Source: Psychroflexus planctonicus (GTDB lineage: Bacteria > Bacteroidota > Bacteroidia > Flavobacteriales > Flavobacteriaceae). Taken from it: a stretch of DNA of 64,000 nt. The first letter of the stretch is position 1, and each line of letters starts with the position of its first letter. The position numbers and the translations under genes were made by a program. The notes beneath the pieces were generated by a model, which saw nothing but the letters and a program-made list of their open reading frames with translations, did no database searches and was not told where the DNA came from. This document shows positions 17,734-25,899 of the stretch, piece after piece. Location: contig NZ_BMGM01000005.1 in assembly GCF_014640195.1 (NCBI RefSeq), forward strand, positions 124,001 through 188,000, written 5' to 3'.

Positions 17734-18456
17734 ATGCTTGAAGTTATTATAATAGATGATGAAGCTAAAGCAATAAAAAGCTTAAAATGGGAGCTCGAAA
17801 ATTTTTGTAAAAACATTAAAGTTTTAGATGTTTTTACCGATGCGGAAAAAGCGCTGCATTTTCTAAGAAAAAATATTGTAGATGCAATTTTTCTAGATAT
17901 CCAAATGCCTAAAATGGATGGCTTTCAATTTTTAGATCAACTAAATAAACGAGATTTTGCTGTTGTTTTTACTACAGCTTTTGATGAATTTGCCATAGAT
18001 GCCATTAAACAAAATGCGCTAGACTACCTTACTAAACCAATTGATACCGATGATTTAATTGAAGCTGTTAAAAAAATAGAAACACACAAAAACAACTTAT
18101 TAACGCGTGATGCTCTTGAAGAAAGTTTGCTTGCCAACAATGAACAACGCATAAAAATTAGCGTAGATGGTAAGTTGCTTTTTTTAGAAGCCGCAGAGAT
18201 TATTTATTGCGAAAGCGATGGAAACTACACCAGAATTTATCTTGAAAATAACCAAAAGTTATTTGTAACTAAAAAATTAAAAGAAGTACAGGAGTTATTA
18301 CCAACTTCATGTTTTTTTAGAGTTCATAACTCATACATTGTTAACTTAAAAAAAGTAAAGGCCTATTATAAGACAGATGCATATGTAGAGTTATCTAACA
18401 AAAAGCAAATTCCTGTTTCAAGAAACAAAAAATCGAGTTTTTTAGATAAAATATAA
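17734..18456 (+). CDS. LytTR-family response regulator
   Basis: 240 aa. Receiver domain (1-~120) with acidic pocket IIDDEAKA, phospho-acceptor Asp55 in IFLDIQMPKMDG, FTTAFD and the conserved Lys in YLTKPID. A LytTR DNA-binding domain occupies ~135-240 (ISVDGKLLFLEAAEIIYCESDGNYTRIYL, FFRVHNSYIVNL). The stop is followed immediately by the ATG of its histidine kinase. Targets cannot be read from the sequence; LytTR regulators often act on nearby or autolysis/envelope genes. Confidence 0.95.
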   Translation: MLEVIIIDDEAKAIKSLKWELENFCKNIKVLDVFTDAEKALHFLRKNIVDAIFLDIQMPKMDGFQFLDQLNKRDFAVVFTTAFDEFAIDAIKQNALDYLTKPIDTDDLIEAVKKIETHKNNLLTRDALEESLLANNEQRIKISVDGKLLFLEAAEIIYCESDGNYTRIYLENNQKLFVTKKLKEVQELLPTSCFFRVHNSYIVNLKKVKAYYKTDAYVELSNKKQIPVSRNKKSSFLDKI

Positions 18457-19947
18457 ATGCAAATTAATGAGGCATTTCTAACAGATTTCCTTTGGCACAT
18501 TACATTCGTGTTGCTTTTTGTATTTACTATTATATCTGGGCTAATTGCTTTGTTTACTAAAGAAAAAACCTATTTGTTTTATGCATTGTATACTTGTTTT
18601 TTATTGACCTATATTTTCCTTAAAACACCTTACAAAGAAATTCAAGATTACTTTATTGACCTTTTTCATCCTGCTTATAATTTTTATTCTCAAACTCTTT
18701 TTTATAGTTTCTACATATACTTTTTTCTGTACTTCCTAGATATTGAAGATTATTTCCCAAGCTTGACTAAAAAAATTAAAATACTTTTGTTTTGGGTTAT
18801 AAGTGTTAGTACAGTTGTATTTTTTATAGCTGTAATTGCCGATATTAACTGGCTCTTTACTGCCTATTTCTTTTATCTCTACATTCCTTTTAACGTAGTT
18901 ATGGGTGTACTTGCTATTGCAAAAGCTAGTAAAACCCCAGGATATTTGAAATATTTTTTTGTTATTGGAAGTGTTATTTATCTATGCTTGGCCATATTAT
19001 CACTAATATTAAGCTATAGTGACTATAATTACCAGACCACAATAGTGCTTTTTGGCTCTTCTTTTTATTTGTACCCCATTTTGTTTTTTTACATTGGAGT
19101 TTTTATAGAGCAAATCATGTTTTCTTTAGGTTTAAGTTATCGTGTTAAAATGATAAATGAACGGCTTTTAGAACAATACCAAAGAAATGTTTTAATCAAC
19201 AAAAAACTGAATGATCATTTAGTCAAAAGAGAAAGTGAAATACACATATTAACGGCAAAAGCTGAAGAAGACCGTTTAGCTAAATTAAAATCTGCTTACG
19301 ACTCACAAATTAATAAATTGCAACTTAGTTTGCTACACAATCAAATGAATCCGCATTTTATCTTCAATGCGCTTAACTCAATAAAGGTTTATTTAATTGA
19401 AAATGATAAAGAAAAAGCCATTTATTATTTGAATAAATTTTCGAAACTAATTCGGAGAATATTAGAAAGCTCTCGAGGAGATACGGTTTCATTAGAAGAA
19501 GAATTAAATATTATTAATCTATACATAGACATTGAAAAAATTCGCTTTGATGATGCTATAGATGTTAGTTTCGACATTCCATTTGAGCTTGGTTTATCTA
19601 GCATAAAAGTGCCTCCACTTTTGTTACAGCCTTTTGTTGAAAATGCTATTTGGCATGGTTTGTCTTCACTAGAAAACAACAAAAAACTTCATTTTAAAGT
19701 TCGGAAATTAGAAAATGGAATACAACTAAAAATTATAGATAACGGAATAGGCAGGAAAGCATCTAAACAAAACTACAAGCAGAAAAAAATTAAAAAAAGT
19801 TCATTGGGTTTACAAATCAGTAATGAACGCATAGACTTCTTCAACAAAAGGGAAAAACTAGACTATAAATTTAGCATATTAGATTTACAAGATACAAATG
19901 GAAATGCTTGTGGCACCGAAGTGCGATTCAACTTTACTAAAAATTAG
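18457..19947 (+). CDS. LytS/YehU-type sensor histidine kinase
   Basis: 496 aa. Seven predicted membrane helices in residues ~10-235, with no recognisable periplasmic ligand domain, then a coiled coil (~235-290). The His_kinase domain (PF06580 type) has the phospho-acceptor His300 in NQMNPHFIFNALNS, and the HATPase follows with NAIWHGL and IIDNGIGRK. It starts directly after the stop of the LytTR regulator, so the pair is a two-component system with translational coupling. The long aromatic 7TM sensor suggests it senses a membrane or hydrophobic signal, which is inference. Confidence 0.94.
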   Translation: MQINEAFLTDFLWHITFVLLFVFTIISGLIALFTKEKTYLFYALYTCFLLTYIFLKTPYKEIQDYFIDLFHPAYNFYSQTLFYSFYIYFFLYFLDIEDYFPSLTKKIKILLFWVISVSTVVFFIAVIADINWLFTAYFFYLYIPFNVVMGVLAIAKASKTPGYLKYFFVIGSVIYLCLAILSLILSYSDYNYQTTIVLFGSSFYLYPILFFYIGVFIEQIMFSLGLSYRVKMINERLLEQYQRNVLINKKLNDHLVKRESEIHILTAKAEEDRLAKLKSAYDSQINKLQLSLLHNQMNPHFIFNALNSIKVYLIENDKEKAIYYLNKFSKLIRRILESSRGDTVSLEEELNIINLYIDIEKIRFDDAIDVSFDIPFELGLSSIKVPPLLLQPFVENAIWHGLSSLENNKKLHFKVRKLENGIQLKIIDNGIGRKASKQNYKQKKIKKSSLGLQISNERIDFFNKREKLDYKFSILDLQDTNGNACGTEVRFNFTKN

Positions 19948-19950
19948 GCT

Positions 19951-20541
19951 TTATGTTCTATTTTTAAATTCGGCATAATGGGTGGCCACTTCTTCTAGTT
20001 CTTTGTACCAGTCTTCACCAAATTTTTCAATTAAAGAATCCTTCGTAAATTTATAAACGGGTGTTTGCAGTTCTTTGCCCAAACTACAAGCTGGCGAACA
20101 AATATCCCATTTATCGTAATTAACCGCTTCAAAAGAAGATAGCTTCTGAATGCGTATGGGATATAAAGCACAGGAAATCGGTTTTTTAAAATCTATTTTT
20201 TGATCGCGGTAAGCTGCTTCAATAGAGCAAAGTGCAATGCCTTGTTCGTTGAAGTTAACGTAGGCACATTCTTTATTATTAACCAAAGGGGTTTCCAGTT
20301 CATCATCGTCGAAAGAAGATGTTACAAATTTTCCCTGCGCTTCAATGGCTTGAATACCTTCTTTGCGCATATAAGGTTTTACTTTTTCGTAAACTTCTTC
20401 TAATTTTTGAGATTCTTTGTCTGTTACAGGTGCGCCGGCATCGCCAGCCACACAACAAGCACCTTTACACGCATTGAGATTACATGTAAAATCGTTCTCT
20501 AAAATTTCTTCAGAAACAAGTGTTTTTCCAATTTGAAACAT
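19951..20541 (-). CDS. DUF3109 family cysteine-rich protein
   Basis: 196 aa with the DUF3109 pattern MFQIGKTLVSEEILENDF, then CNLNACKGACC (~19-29) and further Cys at the NNKECAYV, ALCSIEAAY, ISCALYPIR and DICSPACSLG sites. The Cys spacing resembles CxxxC-type metal or Fe-S sites (YkgJ/UPF0153 relatives), but the function is unknown. It is convergent with the histidine kinase (3 nt between stops). Its start codon lies only 4 nt after a TACCTTTG promoter box, so the mRNA may be leaderless. Confidence 0.88.
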   Translation of the reverse strand: MFQIGKTLVSEEILENDFTCNLNACKGACCVAGDAGAPVTDKESQKLEEVYEKVKPYMRKEGIQAIEAQGKFVTSSFDDDELETPLVNNKECAYVNFNEQGIALCSIEAAYRDQKIDFKKPISCALYPIRIQKLSSFEAVNYDKWDICSPACSLGKELQTPVYKFTKDSLIEKFGEDWYKELEEVATHYAEFKNRT

Positions 20542-20545
20542 ATGG

Positions 20546-20553
20546 CAAAGGTA
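20546..20553 (-). promoter_or_regulatory. Predicted -7 box (TACCTTTG) of the DUF3109 gene
   Basis: Exact TAnnTTTG match with only 4 nt between it and the ATG at 20541. The transcription start should fall on or next to the start codon. Confidence 0.55.
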
Positions 20554-20566
20554 AGTGGTTAAGTAC

Positions 20567-20644
20567 TAATACCGAATGTTATTTTAATGTCGCATAAATG
20601 CTCCTTAAAATACCTGCCTTTAACAGGCAGATACGTCGGTATTA
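20567..20644. repeat. Nested inverted repeat
   Basis: Outer arms TAATACCGA (20567-20575) and TCGGTATTA (20636-20644). Inner arms CTGCCT/AGGCAG (20614-20619, 20625-20630). The inner motif recurs in the 21575-21595 palindrome. Possibly a small non-coding mobile repeat; a single copy of the whole unit is seen. Confidence 0.5.
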
Positions 20645-20732
20645 TACATGACGGATTTTATCAACGATATTAATAAATTAAAATGGTATAATTTTAAAAA
20701 TGAATCTTAATTTTTGAAATGAAGACAAAGAA

Positions 20733-20758
20733 AAAGCGCTCTTTTAAAAGAGCGCTTT
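20733..20758 (-). terminator. Terminator after the cold-shock gene
   Basis: Perfect palindrome with arms AAAGCGCTCTTTT/AAAAGAGCGCTTT, 29 nt beyond the stop codon. The T-run after it on the minus strand is short. Confidence 0.75.
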
Positions 20759-20787
20759 GTAAGGCTTGAAATAAAATAAAATATATG

Positions 20788-20985
20788 TTATTCTAAAATC
20801 ACGCGTACATCTGTAGCGTTCATTCCTTTTCTTCCTTCTTGTTCGTTGTACTCAACTCGGTCACCTTCTGCGATGTTTTCGCCATTCAATCCTGTTACGT
20901 GAACAAAGATATCCTGTCCGGTTTCCTCGTTTGTAATGAATCCATAACCTTTTGATTCATTGAAAAATTTTACTGTACCTTCCAT
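20788..20985 (-). CDS. Cold-shock domain protein (CspA family)
   Basis: 65 aa from the ATG at 20985 (MEGTVKFFNESKGYGF). The longer frame adds a Tyr/Ile-rich tail, MPYLNLYYIII, that is not part of any cold-shock fold and overlaps the leader. RNP1 (KGYGFI) and RNP2 (DIFVHV) are both present. A small single-domain RNA chaperone that melts mRNA structure and aids cold adaptation or general translation. Monocistronic, with its own promoter and terminator. Confidence 0.96.
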   Translation of the reverse strand: MEGTVKFFNESKGYGFITNEETGQDIFVHVTGLNGENIAEGDRVEYNEQEGRKGMNATDVRVILE

Positions 20986-21017
20986 AATAATAATATAATA
21001 TAAATTTAAATATGGCA

Positions 21018-21047
21018 CAAAGATATGTATAATTACACCACTGCAAC
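21018..21047 (-). promoter_or_regulatory. Predicted promoter of the cold-shock gene
   Basis: -7 box TATCTTTG (21018-21025) and -33-like GTTG (21044-21047), 18-nt spacer, on the minus strand. The leader is about 26 nt, short for a cold-shock gene, so a long thermosensor-type 5' UTR like that of E. coli cspA is not apparent. Confidence 0.6.
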
Positions 21048-21660
21048 TATTTTAGCAATTTTATTTTGAAAAAAATATTGATTTTGAGAAAGTTATATGC
21101 TTTAAACTGACAAATATCAAGCATTATACATAACATGAAGCATCTGTTTTGCATTTTCATAAGATTCTGTCAATTCAATTGAATTTCACGATTGAAATGA
21201 GTGATTCCGAAGTCTAAGAAGTATCGAGAATAAGAATTTTCCGATATGAATTGGTTCTGGATAGGATTTTTTTCAGAAATCACTACCAATGAAGTCCTTA
21301 TGTAAGTTGACTGTTTTAAGTTGCTTTCAAGTGGGTTTACTTGTTTTGCTATTAATGAATAAATTTGATTGAAATTTTTTCCCTAAAGGGAAATGCCGAA
21401 AGGCAAAGGGTGTTTTTTGTGTGTTAGTTTACACCCAACCCTTTCCCTTCCCTCAATGGAAGGGTAGAAGCTAATGCATAGTTTAAATGAAAAATTTTGT
21501 TTTAATTGTTACTTCCCATTAAATGAATTTTTCAAAATTTACTGAGGCTCAAACCTGTCTGACTGAACAGGCAGGCCTGCCTGCGGTAGGCAGGCTGACA
21601 TCATGCCATCTATTTTAACTCAAATTACATGTAATTGAAAGAATATTTTACTTACATGGC
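21048..21660. other. 613-nt gene-free stretch with palindromic repeats
   Basis: No supported ORF or RNA gene. It holds small palindromes: TTCCCTAAAGGGAA near 21379, a CCTT/AAGG-rich pair around 21435-21470, and the GCCTGCCT/AGGCAGGC inverted repeat at 21575-21595. It resembles an accumulation site of short intergenic repeats. Confidence 0.5.
21575..21595. repeat. Inverted repeat GCCTGCCT/AGGCAGGC
   Basis: 8-bp perfect arms around GCGGT, preceded by a further CCTGT...ACAGG pair (21554-21558, 21566-21571). GC content is far above the surroundings, a typical REP-like palindrome. Confidence 0.6.
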
Positions 21661-21903
21661 TTATTTATCAATTCCTTTATCTTTCATCTTATCTAAGTTT
21701 TCTTTGGTCAAGGTATAATCGCTTAACTTTTTGCCTTTCCAACGATGTATTAAAAACAAAGGCATCAAAATAAAAACAGAAGCCAAAACAGAAACCCCAA
21801 TAATGGTTTCGCTCAGTTTTAATTCGCCTTCAAAATGATAATAGGTTCCAACCGCAATGGCGGCAATAATTATGTAAAAAAGTATTTTTATAAGTAGCTT
21901 CAT
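21661..21903 (-). CDS. Small two-helix membrane protein, unknown function
   Basis: 80 aa: two predicted membrane helices (~5-22 and ~33-52), then a Lys-rich cytoplasmic tail with HRWKGKKLSDYTLTKENLDKMKDKG. I do not recognise the family. Its ATG lies 2 nt after the stop of the ClC gene, so they share a transcript, and it may be an accessory of the transporter or simply a co-transcribed small envelope protein. It has no clear terminator. Confidence 0.7.
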   Translation of the reverse strand: MKLLIKILFYIIIAAIAVGTYYHFEGELKLSETIIGVSVLASVFILMPLFLIHRWKGKKLSDYTLTKENLDKMKDKGIDK

Positions 21904-21905
21904 AT

Positions 21906-23687
21906 TTATACGCTTAATTCTATTAATTTTTGTCGGTATGCTGTGAGCAATTTAGATTTAGAAACAAAACCTTTGTATTTGTCATTTTCTACCACAGGTA
22001 AATTCCACGCATTACTATTTTGAAATTTCTGCATGATATCTTTCATCGTGCAGTTATTCAAATCTATTACTTCTGGAGCTTGTTGCATGATGTCAATTAC
22101 CTTTACTTCTTCGTATAAACTTTGGTCAAACATAATGGTTCTGATATCATCTAATAAAATCACTCCCTTAAAGATATGATTTTTGTCTACAACTGGAAAG
22201 ATATTCCTTGAAGAATTCACTACGCCTACTTTTACAATTTCGCCCAAATTGTAATTGATGTTTAAAGGAATAAAATTAGTTTCAATTTCCTGCCGAATAT
22301 CCATCAAAGTCAACACGGTTTGATCTTTATTGTGGGTGAGTAAATCGCCACGCTGAGCTAATTCTATGGTATAAACCGAGTGCGGTTGAATTTGAGAAGT
22401 TATAAAAAATGAAATCCCTGCAGTAATCATCAACGGAATAAACAAGCCATAACCACTGGTAATTTCAGCTATAAGGAAAATTGCGGTTAGCGGAGCATGC
22501 ATAATTCCCGCCATTAAGCCTGCCATTCCTACCAAAGTGAAATTGGTAACTGAAATTTGTTTGAAGCCCAAAGAATTTACCAACAAAGCAAAGGCATTTC
22601 CCATCGTGCTTCCCATAAACAACACCGGAGCAAAAATTCCGCCTATGCCACCTGCTGCAATGGTTACCGAAGTGGCAATAGATTTAAAAATGAAAACGAT
22701 TACTAGAAATAGTATAACATACAATTGTTGGTCTAAATAATCATTGAAAAAATTGTTTCCCAAAGCTTGTAAGTAATCTTGTTGAAGCAAACTGTTGATG
22801 ACTTCATAGCCTTCACCATAGAGTGCGGGAGCAATAAAAATGAGAATTCCCAAAACCACACCACCAACTAACATGCGAATTGCTTTGTTGTTCAACTTCT
22901 TGAACCATTTAAAAATGGTAAAATAGACTTTGCTGAAATACAAGGAAACTACAGCAGAAAACAAGCCTAATAAAACATAAAACGGCACGTCTGAAACATC
23001 AAACTCATCTTCTAGGATGGTATGTAAAATAATGTCGTTACCAAAGAAAAAATAAGAAGTAAGTATAGCCGAAACCGAAGCGGTAAGCAAAGGAATCATA
23101 GATGCTAAGGTCAAATCGAGACTAAAAATTTCGATAGCAAAAATAATTCCTGCAATAGGTGCCTTAAAAATACTAGACATAGCAGCAGCAGCGGCACAGC
23201 CTACCAATAAAGTTCGCGCTGCTTGATTCATTTTAAAATAGCGGGAAAGTCTTGAACCCAAGGATGCTCCTGTGACCACGGTGGGTGCTTCCAATCCAAC
23301 CGAACCTCCAAAACCAATAGTTAGCGGAGCGGTAATTAGGGAAGCATAACTTTGAAAACGCTCTAATATTCCTTTTTTTCGGGAAATGGAATATAAAGTA
23401 ACTACAATCCCTTGACCAACTTGCCTTTTGTAAATAAAATTGACAATTAAATACACCAAAGCTAAGCCGATCAGTGGAAAAATAAAGTAGTAAGAATAAT
23501 GGTAGGTGGCTAAATATTTTCCCGTTAGTAACTGCTGAATGAAATAACTCAGGTTTTTTAAAACCACTGCCACTAAACCCGATGCAAAACCAATAAGCAC
23601 ACTCAACAAAATTAAAAATTGTTGTTGACTGAAATACTTGTTTTTTAAACGAAGTAAGTTGAGATTAAATCGAACTGATTTAGGCAT
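21906..23687 (-). CDS. ClC-family chloride transporter with C-terminal CBS pair
   Basis: About 593 aa from the ATG at 23687 (MPKSVRFN); the longest frame starts at a TTG inside the promoter box. Residues ~20-435 form the ClC membrane domain: GSVGLEAP carries the gating glutamate and GGIGGIFAPVLFMG is the third selectivity segment. The first segment reads GQGI rather than GSGIP, and the residue after Glu in GIIFAIEIF is Ile where E. coli ClcA has the internal proton Glu. Two CBS domains occupy ~450-590. Probably moves Cl- (or another anion) with protons; ion specificity is uncertain. The small 21661 gene follows immediately. Confidence 0.92.
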   Translation of the reverse strand: MPKSVRFNLNLLRLKNKYFSQQQFLILLSVLIGFASGLVAVVLKNLSYFIQQLLTGKYLATYHYSYYFIFPLIGLALVYLIVNFIYKRQVGQGIVVTLYSISRKKGILERFQSYASLITAPLTIGFGGSVGLEAPTVVTGASLGSRLSRYFKMNQAARTLLVGCAAAAAMSSIFKAPIAGIIFAIEIFSLDLTLASMIPLLTASVSAILTSYFFFGNDIILHTILEDEFDVSDVPFYVLLGLFSAVVSLYFSKVYFTIFKWFKKLNNKAIRMLVGGVVLGILIFIAPALYGEGYEVINSLLQQDYLQALGNNFFNDYLDQQLYVILFLVIVFIFKSIATSVTIAAGGIGGIFAPVLFMGSTMGNAFALLVNSLGFKQISVTNFTLVGMAGLMAGIMHAPLTAIFLIAEITSGYGLFIPLMITAGISFFITSQIQPHSVYTIELAQRGDLLTHNKDQTVLTLMDIRQEIETNFIPLNINYNLGEIVKVGVVNSSRNIFPVVDKNHIFKGVILLDDIRTIMFDQSLYEEVKVIDIMQQAPEVIDLNNCTMKDIMQKFQNSNAWNLPVVENDKYKGFVSKSKLLTAYRQKLIELSV

Positions 23688-23711
23688 AAATAATTCAATT
23701 GTATAAAAAAT

Positions 23712-23719
23712 CAAAAGTA
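23712..23719 (-). promoter_or_regulatory. Predicted -7 box (TACTTTTG) of the ClC gene
   Basis: Exact TAnnTTTG match on the minus strand, 24 nt before the chosen ATG. The TTG opening the longest frame (23714-23712) is its last three bases. Confidence 0.6.
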
Positions 23720-23780
23720 CATTAATATTAGGGTGAATTGAAAATTTAAATCAATCTCATCTTACTTAATTTTAAGTTTC

Positions 23781-23788
23781 TAAATTTG
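23781..23788 (+). promoter_or_regulatory. Predicted -7 box (TAAATTTG) of the AtoE-like gene
   Basis: TAnnTTTG match 27 nt before the ATG at 23816, divergent from the ClC promoter. Confidence 0.5.
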
Positions 23789-23815
23789 AAAACTTGAAAA
23801 AGACACTGTACTAAA

Positions 23816-25171
23816 ATGAAATTTGAAAAAATACTACCATCTCCATTTGCTTTAGCCATTTTGTTAAGTGTTTTAAGCATTCTTTTGGCATTGGTTTTTA
23901 CATCCTCGCCCGCAGATGAAAATCATTTGGTAAACATTTTAAGCTATTGGGAAAATGGTATTTGGAATGAAGCTTTACTGGTTTTTGCCTACCAAATGAT
24001 GCTGATTTTAGTTTTAGGGCACATTTTAGCGTTGAGCAAACCCGTTCAAAAGCTCTTGGATTTGTTAACTGGGTTTGTTAAAAATACTTCTACAGCGGTA
24101 GTTTGGGTTAGTTTTTTTACCTTAATTGTTGCCTTTTTCAATTGGGGTTTGGGGTTGATTTTTGGTGCTTTACTCGTTCGGAAGATTGGAGAAAAAGCAG
24201 CCAAAGAAGGTTTTCAACTCAATTATCCACTTTTAGGAGCAGCAGGTTACGTGGGCATGATGGCTTGGCATGGCGGCATGAGCGGTTCAGCTCCTTTGAA
24301 AGCTGCAGAAGCCAATCACTTACCAAGTTTATTTAGTCAAGAAAAATTGCTTCAGTTGGGTAGCAACTTACCTGATAATATTTCCACTTCAGAAACTATT
24401 TTTAGTATAGAAAATCTTTTGATTTTTGGTATATTATTGATTGTAATTCCAGCTTTTTTAGGTTGGCTTTCCGGAAAAAAGCATGCAAATAGCCAAAGTA
24501 TTTTTAAACGATTTCAACAAACACATATCGAAACTGAAAAGGGAAAAATTCATTTTTTAGAAGCTTCCAATGGTGTTGGAGTTTTGTTTGGCGGCTTACT
24601 TTTAATTGCATTTGGCATTCAGTACTCTACCAATATTTTGAACTTGAATCTCACACCAAATATGCTTAATTTTTTCATGTTGGGTTTGGGTTTTGTCTTG
24701 CATCGGAATTTATTTCAATACAAAAAAGCCTTATCAGAAGCCATCCGCGGAGCAGGTGGAATATTAATTCAATTTCCTTTATATTTTGGTATTATGGGAA
24801 TTATGAAAGATAGCGGATTGGTTTCAGAAATTGCGTTCTTTTTAACTAGTGTTGCCAATGAACAATTCTTACCTATTCTAACTTTTGTAAGTGCAGGTTT
24901 AGTGAATATTTTTGTGCCTAGCGGAGGCGGTCAATGGGCAATACAAGGTCCAATTGCTATAGAATCTGGTTTAGATTTAGGTGTCCCTTTGCCTAAAATG
25001 CTTATGGCTTTAGCTTATGGAGACCAAATAACCAACCTGCTTCAACCTTTTTGGGCATTGCCCTTGTTGGCAATTACCAAACTAAAAGCTCATGAAATTT
25101 TTCCGTATACTGTATTGCTTTTCTTAATTGGAAGCATCATCTTTATTACTGGTTTGTTATTCGTTTTTTAG
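23816..25171 (+). CDS. Short-chain fatty acid transporter (AtoE/TIGR00366 family)
   Basis: 451 aa, about 11-12 membrane helices. Family features: FEKILPSPFALAILLS at the N-terminus, then NWGLGLIFGALLVRKIGEKA, WHGGMSGSAPL and, near residue 360, FVPSGGGQWAIQGP, the conserved substrate/ion loop. AtoE in E. coli takes up short-chain fatty acids such as butyrate and acetoacetate. Monocistronic between ClC and the HD gene. No catabolic ato genes are nearby, so the substrate is an inference from family only. Confidence 0.9.
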   Translation: MKFEKILPSPFALAILLSVLSILLALVFTSSPADENHLVNILSYWENGIWNEALLVFAYQMMLILVLGHILALSKPVQKLLDLLTGFVKNTSTAVVWVSFFTLIVAFFNWGLGLIFGALLVRKIGEKAAKEGFQLNYPLLGAAGYVGMMAWHGGMSGSAPLKAAEANHLPSLFSQEKLLQLGSNLPDNISTSETIFSIENLLIFGILLIVIPAFLGWLSGKKHANSQSIFKRFQQTHIETEKGKIHFLEASNGVGVLFGGLLLIAFGIQYSTNILNLNLTPNMLNFFMLGLGFVLHRNLFQYKKALSEAIRGAGGILIQFPLYFGIMGIMKDSGLVSEIAFFLTSVANEQFLPILTFVSAGLVNIFVPSGGGQWAIQGPIAIESGLDLGVPLPKMLMALAYGDQITNLLQPFWALPLLAITKLKAHEIFPYTVLLFLIGSIIFITGLLFVF

Positions 25172-25222
25172 TTTTATTGAAGACGAAATAGCCGTTTTTA
25201 AAAATGAAACCCTTAGGAAACA

Positions 25223-25885
25223 TTACCAATTGGGTTTCCCACATTCCGCAAAAAATTCATCTAAAAATTGAAGCATAAATTCATGCCTTTGTTGTGCTAA
25301 TTTCTTACCGGTTTGGGTATTCATTTTGTCTTTCAACAACAGCAATTTTTCATAAAAATGATTGATAGTCGGAGCTGTTGATTTCTTGTATTCCGCTTTA
25401 GTTTGCATGGTTTTTGGCGGAATTTCAGCATCGTAAAGCGGTCGGTTTTTATATCCGCCATAATTGAAGGTTCTTGCTATGCCAATTGCTCCTAAAGCGT
25501 CCAACCGATCAGCATCCTGAACAATTTGAAAAGCTTTGGATTTTTCAATTATCGGAAGGTTTTCACTTTTAAACGAAATGTGTTTTACAATAAAAACCAC
25601 TTCATCAATCACTTCTTTTTCCAAATCAAATTGCTTCAAAAAAGAATGTGTTTGTTTTGGTCCCAATTCTTCATCTCCATCATGAAATTTGGCATCAGCA
25701 ATATCATGCAGTAAACAGGCTAAAGTAACTACAAATTGGTTTGCAGATTCTTCCGCTAAAATAGCTTCAGCGTTGTTCAACACCCGTTGGATGTGATGCC
25801 AATCGTGTCCAGCTTCAGCTTCAGCTAACTGTTCTTTTACGTAATCAGTTGTTTGGGCAACTACTTTAACTTGAAATGCATTCAA
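25223..25885 (-). CDS. HD-domain phosphohydrolase (YedJ-like)
   Basis: 220 aa, cytoplasmic. HD metal site: GHDWHHIQRV (~31-40), LLHDIADAKFHDGDEE (~62-77, the HD pair) and IVQDADRLDALGAIGIARTF (~125-145). Probably hydrolyses a phosphorylated small molecule or nucleotide. The start appears to be a TTG at 25885, since no in-frame ATG precedes the conserved region. The gene begins 14 nt after the desaturase stop and is last in the plsC-desaturase-HD operon, although its link to lipid metabolism is unclear. Confidence 0.88.
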   Translation of the reverse strand: MNAFQVKVVAQTTDYVKEQLAEAEAGHDWHHIQRVLNNAEAILAEESANQFVVTLACLLHDIADAKFHDGDEELGPKQTHSFLKQFDLEKEVIDEVVFIVKHISFKSENLPIIEKSKAFQIVQDADRLDALGAIGIARTFNYGGYKNRPLYDAEIPPKTMQTKAEYKKSTAPTINHFYEKLLLLKDKMNTQTGKKLAQQRHEFMLQFLDEFFAECGKPNW

Positions 25886-25899
25886 TAGAAAGTTTTTAT

